NCBI GenBank assembly: GCA_036346225.1
Contig: JARFIW010000966.1
Span: forward strand, 1,798,001 to 1,862,000
Direction of reading: 5' to 3'
DNA from: Platerodrilus igneus
Taxonomy: Eukaryota > Arthropoda > Insecta > Coleoptera > Lycidae
DNA length: 64,000 nt
Part shown: positions 35,006-44,692 of the stretch, one piece after another
Layout of the letters: each line of letters opens with the position of its first letter
Position numbering within the stretch: position 1 is the stretch's first letter
The notes under the pieces: generated by a model
Told to the model about the DNA's origin: nothing
The model's database searches: none
The model's input: only the letters and a program-made list of their open reading frames with translations
Program-made: the position numbers and the translations under genes

Positions 35006-36183
35006 ACTATGTAATAATAAGCTCCTAGGTTTACCCGTTATCAAAATAGAATAGATTCAAAATATTTAACTTTGTAACTGAATATTTAATAAAATTCTTC
35101 AGGATGTTTAGATGAATTATCGTTTAAAATTGACAGGGGGACAAATCCCCTATTAAGCATGCAAAATAAAAGTGGGAACAATAGGAAATATGAAATGTAA
35201 ACTACGTATGGGCAAAATGATCTAGATACAAGGATTAAACGTAACACTCTATGGCTTTGGGGTGTTCACTTTTTCTACTAGTTCATGATCAGATCTCGTT
35301 TTTTTTTGCGAACAGACGGCTTGCTATAATGCGTCTCGTCATATTGAGATGTTAAGGTTGGCTCCTTGCTACCATATTGCGGCTTTGCCGAGTAAGGACG
35401 TGGAAGGCCCTTAATAGCATTTTTATCGCACAATTTATACAGTTATCACATCGATAAAGCGTTAACAGATTTACTACCCGTACCAGAAAATATTGATGCA
35501 CATTTGGCGCAGTTACCGTATATTTTTAAATTTGTTGGGGTAGGTTAAGTTGGGGCAAGAAATGGCATGATCATTATGTGTGTGTAGAGCTGTTGCGCAA
35601 ACACATTGGCATTTCCATTATCCTCGTTTGTACTTTGGTCCTGTTTGATGTAGATAGTCAACGGAGCAGAATTTGATGATGACGCTGGTTATGTATTTTA
35701 TGTCACGTTGCATAGGATGAGTTTTAATTTACATACTCTGGCACGTCAACCATCTTTTTCGATTTAGGCATTGTAATTTTGGAAAATTTTGTAATTTTTA
35801 GGTGCTGTACTCAATGGAACTGGACGACTACGTTGGTTTTATACACTAAGTTGAAATAATCAGTTCAAAACATCATCAATGCTTGTAGTCACGTGTGCAA
35901 AATTTCAAAAATATGAGATTTTGAAGACGCTATGATCGTCTTTTTCGTTGGTGTTGATTAATCGCGTTTGGCGACAGTTAAATGGGAGGAACTGTACGGG
36001 GTGGTATTTTGTACGTTGTTAGGAGTATCTAGCTAGGTATAGGATCCCCAAAGGTACTAAGGTAGTTTCACCAATTTCATCGAAAGCAAAAATTTATTGG
36101 TACTAATAATTAAATCATGATAGAATCTTTATTAATATTTTATTAGAATAATTAACAACAAAAATGGCGCGAGTTAGTGTTTC

Positions 36184-36476
36184 AGGCGACACCGTGACTT
36201 AGTTGATTCGCGTGTGACTACTAAGCCTAAGGTCCCCGGATCGATTCCCCACACGAACCGCCTGAAAAATGTTAGGCTAACAATTTTCACAAAAATACAC
36301 TCTCGTTCGAATAAAAGGTAAAATGTAGGTTTTGCGTGAGAGTGTTGTTACGCACATAAAAAATCCCTACCTTGCTTGGAATAGCCGCGGTTCGGCACAA
36401 TTCAAAATTTCCAGGTAAAAAGAAACTCCTTTCCTGTCCAATATAGTACCTTCTGGAGGAGTATTGGAAAATCAGA
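36184..36476 (+). mobile_element. tRNA-derived SINE, copy 3
   Basis: The head GGCGACACCGTGACTTAG is followed by a B-box-like ggatcgattccccacacg. The body and end match the other copies (gaaaaatgttaggctaac, ggtaaaatgtaggttttgcg, aaaaaatccctaccttgctt, tattggaaaatca). The gtacggggtggtatt string at 35991 precedes it at some distance. Confidence 0.8.
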
Positions 36477-36589
36477 TGAAGGGGGGTTAAGACTGGTTGA
36501 CATTATGCTAGTTCACTAGTACTAATTAACTAGCGCCGGCCGACTAGCGCTTCTGAATCTGTTTAGGTATTGGTTGTTACCCGCAATAC

Positions 36590-36830
36590 GAGCGAACTAG
36601 TAAGAAAAGGACGAAATCAGTAACGAAATGCTCGCCCGTATTACGGGATAATAAAGAAAGGAGAGAAAAAGATTAAGAAAATGAATGCCGCGTTAAAGTG
36701 GTGATTGGGGGAGTGTCTAAAAGATGAAATGTCAATACACACCAACCAATTCACCTTTTTGTTAGAACATCTGTATCTGCAAGAATAATTAAAAACAAAA
36801 TGCACATAATATATAACTAATAAATAATTT
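36590..36830 (+). repeat. Left member of a diverged direct-repeat pair
   Basis: Aligns with 39120-39310. Shared order: agtaagaaa, aaatcagtaa, tgc-tgccc, aaaggagag-gaaaaa, a-gaatgccgcg, the cacacaa/accaattc block and ccttttt. This could be an old LTR pair around a 2.3-kb interior, or two copies of a short repeat. Confidence 0.45.
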
Positions 36831-39119
36831 CTAGGAACTTAGATAGCAAAACAAAATTATATAGTAAGGACAAAAATCTGTTACTTCAACTCTTTCTTAA
36901 ATACTAATTATATCTACTAACAAGCATATCGAAAGATGTAAGGGCGTTTCTCATTACGAACACTAGCACACACCAAATCTAAGAAAAATCGAGAACGATC
37001 ATCAAGACCTGAAAGAAGAGCACCTCAGACTAAACAAAGAATAGAGTGTGCGTGTCGGTCCGGAAACCTTACCTTACATGTGATTTTCCAATGCTCCACC
37101 CGAAGGTACTACATTGGCCAGGAAGCGAGTTTTTTTTACCTAGAAAATTTGGAATTTTGCCGAACCCTTGCTGTTACAAGCAAGGTAGGGATCTTTAACG
37201 TGCGTGACAACACTCACACACGGGACCTCCATTTTACCTCTCATCCGAACGAGGGTGTATTTTTGTGAAAAATGCTCGCCTAACATTTTTCAAGCGGACC
37301 GTGTCGGGATTCGAACCCTAGACCTTAGGTATAGTAGTCACATACATACCACTACGCCACGGAGCCGCCTACCGAAAACCCTACCGCCGGTTTAACGAAT
37401 TTTTACAGTTAAGACAGTTGCGTCGAGTAACCTATTTTCGCCAGCAATTATAACAGTGTAGTACTTGTGGGTGTGTGCAATGTGGAGAGATATGTTCTGG
37501 CAAAAGTAACTACCGGAGTAGTGGCAGCAAGAACGCGTTTAGTGAAACAGATCATAGTAGAAGTAGTTCCAGAACTGGCAGTGCCGAATGATGGAATGTA
37601 AGGGGCGATTTTAGAATTCCTAGTAAGCTTAGGCTCAATGTAAGCTAGAGAAGGTTACAACACATTAAAATCAGTATTAAAAAGCACTGGTAGAAGAGTG
37701 TCTATAGCAAGTTTACTAAATTCTAAACTTTCCTAAAAATAGTAATTGTAAAATAGCAGTAATTTCTACTAATGCTAAAGCAAACTGTTAGTACAGGGAA
37801 AAATTGTGTCGTATACGTTCCAATTGATGAATTTCCGATAAAGGAGTAGTTGAACGTAATGCTTAAAGTTTGCATGATCGCTACGTATAGGCCAATGGTT
37901 TCAGCAAGACTCATAGTTCTAGAGTTTATTTAATCTAGAAGCCACTTATTATAATCAACAGGTATGAATTCAGTTTTTAATAAATTGACCACGTTTTCCT
38001 CACATTTGAGGGAACACTGGTGTGCGCTAAAAAAAGTAGGGCATTCTCTCTAAGTAATTCAGAAGTAAAGAAAATGTGCAGAAATATTACGCAAGACACT
38101 GAGTTCATGTAAATGATTCAGGAATTCAAGGAGGCAACTTTCATCGGAGAACGAGTTATTTAATTTAGTGGCGGGAACCATTTAGTAGAAGTCATAGTAT
38201 GAGTAGTATCGGAATTATCCATCTCTGGTTTGAAATGGGAAGAAAGACAAGGGATTTCCTCAGCAGTGATGGTCGACGCACAAAAAATCTGTGGGCCAGA
38301 CAAAGGCTGCTGAGTAAAATCAGAACAGGTGACACGCTTTAATTTTCTAACCGTCGTCTCAATACATCAGAACGGATTTATTTTTCTTGAAGGCCACAAC
38401 GTTGCTGAGTATGTAGCCATAAGGATCCGACCAAACTTTTTATCTGTGATATCTCCAATAATTTCGTCAGGCTCCCAGTTCAACAGATGCGTTTTAAATA
38501 GCATTATAAATTTATTCAAAAGCAATAGTATATGCAGTCTGGGTAAAGGATCCATTCGTTTCTATTTCAATCGCGCTGCGGATGGTTTTACGCAACCCCT
38601 CTACCCTAATGTTGGTGTCAAATCCCCGAATAGATAATTCATGTTGAAGTTTGTATTTTAGCAATTTATTTACATCTAGCCTTCATGTAAACATCATGAG
38701 TAGCAAAACAACAGGACTGACTCGAAACTAAAACAACTAAACCAAAATCAAATTCAGTAACCCATAGAAATCAACAAAATAAACTTCAGTATACGTGAAG
38801 TATACCAAAATAATACGATTCAAATCCGTAACGAAGTAGCCAAGAAGTAAGGATAAGGATATAATTAGAAATAGAGCGTCAGTGTTTTCAAGTTTCTCTA
38901 GTGGAGGAACTAAAATTACCAGAGAAAACAAAAGTCTAGTAACTCAGGATGGAACTACAACTTGGAGAATTTTTGAAGAACAGATAAGGAAGAGATATGC
39001 AAAATTAAAAATACTAGAGAAGGAAGAAATTTGCAAGAAACAGAAAGGGTATCACTCAACAGCGTCAAATTTTATTGAGAAAATGAAGCCACGTTGGACA
39101 CAGGATTTGTTACACGTAA
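36831..39119. other. Interior between direct repeats, retroelement-like but unassigned
   Basis: Contains a SINE inserted at 37081-37369 and broken frames. On the plus strand there are VKQIIVEVVPELAVPNDGM-like and SVFSSFSSGGTKITRENKSL-like pieces. On the minus strand 38555-38367 reads HLLNWEPDEIIGDITDKKFG. None could be tied to a protein family. Confidence 0.3.
37081..37369 (-). mobile_element. tRNA-derived SINE, copy 4 (best preserved)
   Basis: Read on the minus strand, it starts GGCGGCTCCGTGGCGTAGTG, where TGGCGTAGTGG is a perfect polymerase III A box. About 40 nt later GGGTTCGAATCCCGACACG supplies a perfect B box. A tRNA-unrelated body of about 215 nt follows, with aaaaatgttaggcgagcatt, gaggtaaaatggaggtcccg, cacgcacgttaaagatccct and the end cattggaaaatca. 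Length is about 290 bp. No poly-A tail is present. The plus-strand frame at 37204-37395 is only a shadow of it. Confidence 0.88.
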
Positions 39120-39310
39120 AATGAGCGGGTCAGTAAGAAATGAGCAAAATCAGTAATGGATTGCTTGCCCAAATCACTGTTACAAAGGAAGGGGAAGAAA
39201 AAAATGGATACCGCGCTATTACAATCAGACACGGAGAAGGAAGTTAAAGAACGAAACAAAATAACACACAAGCCAATTCGCCTTAAAAAAGATTATTAGT
39301 ATACATAAAA
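39120..39310 (+). repeat. Right member of the diverged direct-repeat pair
   Basis: Counterpart of 36590-36830, in the same orientation. Similarity by eye is moderate, so the relation is old or partial. Confidence 0.45.
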
Positions 39311-41282
39311 CATATACATGCGGACAGAACACTAGTCTGCTCAATACAGTAAAATACAACACCCAATTACTAACACAGAAGAATAAGCAGAATAATTATG
39401 GGGTTTATTACAGCATTTTTGTATATCTTAATACTCAGTAACACATGGAAATAAAAAATGTCACACATAAATGTAAATAGAAATACCCACTGTAAATATA
39501 AACAGAACAGGGATCTTACCTAATTAATTACTATGTTGGCGATGACGAACTCGACCTAAATAAAATCTACTAAACGTAACACACAAAACGCATATTTATA
39601 ATAGCGTCCTTAGGCGCAATCAACACCAATTATTAGACCTGTATATACTTTCGAAACCAATTAACTCAGTTATCCATCAATATAAAAACATTATCAAACA
39701 AAAAGTACGCTAATATCCTTATTCTAATAGATAACAGTATTAAATAAGCAAAATGACCTGCTCATCTTAATATTTATATGCAAGCAGAAATCCACATACC
39801 ACAAATTGATGCTATTTAATACCTGTTGTTTTTGATGACGAAAAAGTGAAATGTGTTGTAACGACAAAAAAAGGTTCATGTGTTAAGGTCAAGCAATCAC
39901 TCGTTCAAAAAACCTAAGAATGTGGATTAAAATCCGGGCTTAGAATGAGTGATAAAATATCCGGGCAGTCATATAAAAAGAAAGTAAATTTTCCACATTA
40001 GATTTTGTAATTACCCAGTTGGCTTTATAAAATTTATCACAAGAGAAACCCTGCAAACCAACACTCGAAATATATTGAACTCGCTTAACGAAAGTATTTA
40101 TAAAATTGTTTATACAAATGCCGCAAAGAACAAAAAAAAAGTGATAAAAATACAAAAAATGCTTTTAATTTATTTAGACAGCAACAACTTTTTAAGCATA
40201 TTTTCAGCCCTATCTAATCACAATTAAATTAGGTCATTTAATTACAATAAATATCCAGTACCAATGTATCATAAGCGGTTGGTATAATTAAGCAATTTCC
40301 AAATTGAAAGCAACCATTTATTCAAAAAAGGTATAGCGCGTAAAATGGCTTAAAATATTCAACCTACGAAATGGAACCTAACTAATAATTATGAGGCAAA
40401 GAGTGTAAAGAAGGGCGTTTGATTTGAATTGCAGGCTAGTGCTTAGGAACTTTACGCCAGCTCCAACTATAGTAATTATCTGCAGATGGTAAATACGAAT
40501 TCAAATGTTGACAGAGTTTCAATCTTTGAAATTAACAACACCTTTTTCAATACCAAGTGGACAAAGTATAGTTAAAGTGTAATCGGGGAATGATCAGCAA
40601 AAATATATAATGTAAACAGAAATTTATGGGCCGCTCGTTGGCCTATAAACCGCAAAAGAAAGTTAAACATCTTAGGAGCATATAAATTTTAAGGGTCTCT
40701 TGAGATTTAGGTACTAATTTATTAAACCGAAGCACTTCAACCGCAGTATAATTTAGGCCAAAAACATTCGCATGTAGAGAGTGAAATTATAAATCGTTTC
40801 GTGCGTCTGGGTCAATTTACATAATGGAACTGTTTTTTATTGCCAGGAAATAAAATTTTCCATTACGGCATTCAGTACAAAATCTAAATTGTTTTATAAC
40901 GATTACACATTTTTTAAATGATTTCTCGACCATTTCTAGGAATTGGTGTAAATTCCCAGGACATTCAATTCGTTTTAGAAAACCCATCTGCGATATGGTA
41001 ATCCGATTTATCTTGTTCTCTTGTTTGCTTAGTGTCTTAATATATCTGTTTTTACCAAAAATCGATAAGATTTATTTTTATGTTCCGGATACAGGAAATC
41101 GTTCCACATTGTTATGCTCGTTATCGAACGAGGGAAAAGACAAAGAGACATTTTTATGGAATTACGGTTCGAATAGGTGCAGCGCCTGAACATTATTGGA
41201 CTATAAAAGAAATAAGCACATAATCCTAAACGTAAAAACTTATTGAATGATTCTGAATAAGAAACAGAGTAAAAATACAAAC

Positions 41283-41483
41283 CTGAAGCGATCTTCTATT
41301 GGAAGCACTATTAGATCTCGAAAGCATCGGTGGTCTTCTTTTTGTAGCTCCTCTTCCAGCTAGTAGATTATTAAGTAGTGAAGGACTTCTTGCGCAAATA
41401 AAGGCATGAAACGAAGAGACCGTGAAAACTCCTAATTTGTTGAGGGTGTTTTTCGTTGCTCTAGATACGTGGGTCAATAATGA
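41283..41483 (-). CDS. sif: still life (sif) exon upstream of the Ras-binding domain
   Basis: 201 bp, 67 codons, both boundaries in phase 0. The acceptor TTTAATTTTCAG precedes 41483; the donor CTTCAG|GTTTGT is at 41283/41282. It reads [20 protein letters not shown], then [20 protein letters not shown], ending in the arginine/serine-rich [19 protein letters not shown]. This matches the conserved block after the PH/coiled-coil part of Still life/Tiam proteins; the Ser/Arg tail looks like a phosphorylation-rich linker. Joining it to the exon at 23645 keeps the frame. The exon that should precede it was not found to the right, up to 64000. Confidence 0.9.
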
Positions 41484-41505
41484 CTGAAAATTAAAGAAAA
41501 TGTAT

Positions 41506-41509
<4 letters not shown>

Positions 41510-41557
<48 letters not shown>
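41510..41557. repeat. (TA)n microsatellite
   Basis: About 24 TA units, 26 bp upstream (in gene direction) of the sif exon acceptor, so its length could affect the polypyrimidine/branch region of that intron. Confidence 0.95.
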
Positions 41558-41560
<3 letters not shown>

Positions 41561-41647
41561 TTAATCAGACGAATAACAACCAGCATTTTTATGCAAAGCC
41601 TAAACGATCGTATCAAATGCAGCTAGTAATTGCATGGAAAAGTTAAT

Positions 41648-41720
41648 GTTCCATACAGGATACGAACCTGTAACCTCAGGTTTTGACCGCCGATTCGCTA
41701 ACCATTTGCGTCTCCCTAAC
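41648..41720 (-). repeat. tRNA-like sequence, left arm of an inverted pair
   Basis: Read on the minus strand, the 73-nt segment begins GTTAGGGAGACGCAAATGGT, contains TGGTTAGCG (A-box-like) and GGTTCGTATCC (B-box-like) with a perfect T-arm stem ACAGG/CCTGT, and ends TATGGAAC. The acceptor ends pair poorly, so it is a decayed tRNA-derived element rather than a working tRNA. Confidence 0.65.
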
Positions 41721-41888
41721 AGGTGATTACAATTTGGGAGATACACAAATCTAAATCATGTACGCATCTATTTATCAATCTAATCTTCAATTATGACTGT
41801 CAGAAATTTCCATCGTAATTAAAACTTAAGTTGATGTATAGTTGTGAACATGATTTAGATTTGCATATTCTTTCAATTGTGATCACAA

Positions 41889-41952
41889 GTCGGAATGGCG
41901 CAACTGGTTAGGGTATCGGCGGGTACAGGTTCGAATCCTGTCCGAGACGTTG
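41889..41952 (+). repeat. tRNA-like sequence, right arm of an inverted pair
   Basis: Reads GTCGGAATGGCGCAACTGG, TTAGGGTATCGGCGGGTA, then CAGGTTCGAATCCTGTCCG. A and B boxes are good and the T arm is perfect, but about 14 nt of the anticodon arm are missing relative to the left arm. The inner flanks of both arms match when inverted (acatgatttagatttg), so the pair forms a head-to-head unit spanning about 41648-41952. Confidence 0.65.
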
Positions 41953-42312
41953 TATTTTTCGTCTTTCACTCGCTAACTCGATTTGAAATGATCATTTGGG
42001 CATAAAGGTGTAGGTATTATTTCATTTTACTAACTAATATTATAGTATTATAAACAACCGGCCTTGTACAAGTATCTAATATTTACTGAAAATTTAGGTT
42101 TAGAATAACCCTAGCGCAACCTTTATGGTTGCGCATAAAAATTCTTTAATGTTCAAGGCAGGTAAGCTGGTTGATAATGAATACCTTTTTTATAATCTAA
42201 GATTTCAGTTTTATTTTTCAAATCTTTATCAAAGATTTAAACTAAGATTGTAAATAATTGATATCAATAAACAAATAAAATTTTAATATAAATAAAATAA
42301 ATTACAATTGTA

Positions 42313-42315
<3 letters not shown>

Positions 42316-42374
<59 letters not shown>
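42316..42374. repeat. (TA)n microsatellite
   Basis: About 29 TA units bordering the left side of the palindromic hammerhead-like element. Confidence 0.95.
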
Positions 42375-42376
<2 letters not shown>

Positions 42377-42378
<2 letters not shown>

Positions 42379-42718
42379 AAAGACAGGTTATTTGCAGTCC
42401 GCAATAAGAAATTGTGTAGAACAATATATAAAATAAGATGTATCTGTAAACAAACTCTATGAAAATAATAGAGTCTATTGACGAATACAAATCGGGCTGG
42501 TAGTTATATAGCCATTAACAAAACATTAGCTTATTACTTCATAGGGAGACTATTTCACTCTAAGGAGGCTTAATAAAGCCGAAACCGTCGGTCAGTGGAT
42601 GTTTCCTCCCTATGAAGTAATAAGCTAATGTTTTGTTAATGGCTATATAACTACCAGCCTGATTTGTATTCCTCAATAGACTCTATTATTTTCATAGAGT
42701 TTGTTTACAGATACATCT

Positions 42719-42733
<15 letters not shown>
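42377..42733. mobile_element. Near-perfect palindromic element between (TA)n tracts
   Basis: After an unpaired leader (42377-42423) that includes gcagtccgcaataagaaatt, the arms at about 42424-42559 and 42594-42733 pair over most of their length with only a few mismatches. The perfect blocks are about 41 bp (from ataagatgtatctgtaaaca), 35 bp (from ggctggtagttatatagcca) and 19 bp (cttattacttcatagggag). The centre is the hammerhead-like core. Related but incomplete copies lie at 17485-17622 and, inverted, at 47630-47677. No protein is encoded. Confidence 0.85.
42551..42601 (+). ncRNA. Type-I hammerhead ribozyme-like core at the palindrome centre
   Basis: In order: stem I 5' strand TTCACT (42554-42559); box CTAAGGA (42560-42566) where the consensus is CUGANGA; stem II GGCTT-AATA-AAGCC (42567-42580), perfect; GAA (42581-42583); stem III ACC-GTC-GGT (42584-42592), perfect; cleavage-site C at 42593 in GGTC; stem I 3' strand AGTGGA (42594-42599), pairing with the 5' strand including one G-U. 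Stem I continues into the long palindrome through an internal loop (roughly actat opposite tgtttc). Every core position fits except G5, which is A here. G5 is normally essential, so this copy is probably inactive or weak. Confidence 0.65.

Positions 42734-42763
<30 letters not shown>
42723..42763. repeat. (TA)n microsatellite
   Basis: About 20 TA units on the right border of the palindromic element. Confidence 0.95.
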
Positions 42764-42764
<1 letters not shown>

Positions 42765-42775
42765 TACGTATATAC

Positions 42776-42895
42776 GCCCTGCGTTGGAGCGCCATTAAAA
42801 GAGTGCTGTAATAAAACCGCGTTGAGAGCGTCACTAAAAGAGTGCTGTGGCAACGCTTCGCTTTGATGCGCCGCTAAAAGAGTGCTGTGACACAG
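42776..42895 (-). repeat. Three tandem LTR-end/primer-site-like units, about 40 bp
   Basis: On the plus strand ctaaaagagtgctgt (first copy attaaaagagtgctgt) appears at about 42796, 42834 and 42877, each preceded by a gcg(c/t)c block. On the minus strand each unit reads ACAGCACTCTTTTARYGRCGC, then CCAACGC or a variant. This resembles an LTR end (ACAGCA) followed by a TGGCGC-type primer-binding site, as in the 55.8-63.3 kb element. Confidence 0.5.
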
Positions 42896-42899
42896 ATAC

Positions 42900-44664
42900 A
42901 GCAAATTGTAAAACTTGAAATTATTCACCTAACTTCCTTTCTAACTTTGCCTGGCCAGCTTAATGGAAATGTGAAAGTTTTCAAAAATGAAATCAAGCAG
43001 CAATATCACAAAGTATTTATACAGTATAAAATATTTTCTCTCGTACAAAAGCATATATAACATTTATAACATTGTCTCTTTCAAACATAAAAATATTTCA
43101 AACAAATACTTTTTACTTAACTTTAAAAATGTTCCTTATCGAATGTTAAATTTACAGATCTAAATTTCCTTTCTTATGGATATTTTACCTGATTTTATTT
43201 ATTCTCATGCTTGTAAGGTTTGTTTGGCAAAAAAATCCTTGACAGATAATCTATTAAAAAATCAGAATATTTCGAACTCTGAACACAAACTTTCCTGGTA
43301 AAAATCCTTACAAAAGCAAAATGTTTAGGACGCATTCTAACTTAACTAAATGACAAAATTCGAGTATCAGTTACAAATAATTAATAATTGCAAAAGTCCA
43401 CGAAACGCTTTTTTATTTAGCTTGTAATTAAATATCTTCTTATTTTAAATCGATGTCCAAATTAGCTTACCAGATTTTCAAATCATTTATGTCTTCATTT
43501 AGAAACCAATGTGCATACTCGGTTTGATTAATCAATAGAATTTTAAATAGCTTTTTATATATATTACAAGATTAAATAATTGCATTTATCCATTTTCATA
43601 TTTTTGTAGGTTACGTTTAAAATATCATTTCTTTAGTCATTGTAACATCGTAATTATTAAATTAAGATATGCGTACAGCATATTTTAAACATCATCTTGG
43701 CAAAGCAACAGCTCGCGACTTAAATAAACATTTCGCGATTAAGTTTATGAGTGAATTTATATAATAAACGCTTCCTTATATATACAAAATTATCTATTTC
43801 TAGAATGTAGTAGTATTTGCGTGATTCCATTTTAAATAGTATACACCGATCTTAGGTAATATTCTTGGAAATCCTTATTATCGTTTAAAATCGTCAAATT
43901 TTATTTTCTGGTTATCTTGTTCAAGTTATTATTGATGTGCGTTGCTCGTCTTTGTTTAACACCCAAGGTTATTATAGCGTCGCATACTAGTCCAATAATT
44001 GCGAAAGATAATAAATAACTTTTATTAATTTTTGTTACATTTTCTGGGCCTTTCTAATTGTTCCGAACGCTAATTGGAATAAACGTTTCTTTATTAATGA
44101 GTTCTTACGAAATTGAGGTATTCTCCCTTCTTAATCTCGTCCATTCAAGAAAATTCCTTATTTAAAATAAATTGATGTAATCCGCAATTAATTTAAACTT
44201 TAATTGCTTTTTAATGCAAAAGGGGTTACATTTTATAGAACATATTTGTTTTCACAGCAAAACGTGTTTCAGTACACAAAATTAATATTAAACTTGGGGT
44301 TCTAAATACACCAGATTATTTATTTTTACACACGGAAAGAGCATTTTATTTATTACAAACGAATGATCGATTTGCGTTCGCATTTAATGCGTTTTACGGT
44401 ATCTTAAAATTAATTATTTTTACATATACAACTTACGTTGTTTGCTAAATATTTACAATACGCTTATATCATACAGGGTGATTATTTATACACGGGAATT
44501 TGATTTTCCGCTTGTACCTCAATGAATAAAAGTACGCTTGTATTATACAGGGCGTAACCATAAATTTACGAAAATTTTCGTTTTTTCCGGATTCTATTAT
44601 ATTTTGGTGGGATTTATTTGTAGAATTTGGGTTTCAATAACCTCTCGTAACCCATTATCACGTC
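42900..44664 (-). repeat. Repeat F, minus copy
   Basis: The reverse complement starts at 44664 with GTGATAATGGGTTACGAGAG. It matches 17664-19050 over at least 44664-43190. Shared strings include aaatgcgaacgcaaatcgat, ctttccgtgtgtaaaaataa and attatctgtcaaggattttt. The distal end carries the tandem units at 42776-42895, consistent with one long element running from F start to that end. Non-coding. Confidence 0.7.
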
Positions 44665-44665
44665 A

Positions 44666-44692
44666 ATATATATATATATATATATATATATA
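44666..44692. repeat. (TA)n tract at the centre of a head-to-head repeat-F pair
   Basis: The complement of the left side starts GTGATAATGGG...AGAGGTTATTGAAACCCAAATTCT. The right side starts gaaatcacgagaggtcatta then acgcccaaattctatgag. Two F copies therefore radiate from the tract. Confidence 0.85.

Larger units (their letters stand above)
23646..41282 (-). other. 17.6-kb sif intron filled with transposons
   Basis: Bounded by the donor CTTCAG|GTTTGT at 41283/41282 and the acceptor at 23646. It contains a hAT element, R1-like non-LTR fragments, Gypsy remnants, four tRNA-derived SINE copies, a Tc1/mariner element and a diverged direct-repeat pair. Stretches with nothing recognised: 23650-23970, 24750-25600, 26020-26470, 35010-35980 and 39380-41280. 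That no further sif exon is needed follows from the phase-0 match and from the expected order of conserved segments. Confidence 0.75.

Noticed and set aside
37204..37395. Plus frame containing DRVGIRTLDLRYSSH
   Set aside because: This is the antisense translation of a SINE's tRNA-like B box, a common false protein.
41889..41952. Working tRNA gene
   Set aside because: Part of the anticodon arm is missing and acceptor ends do not pair well.
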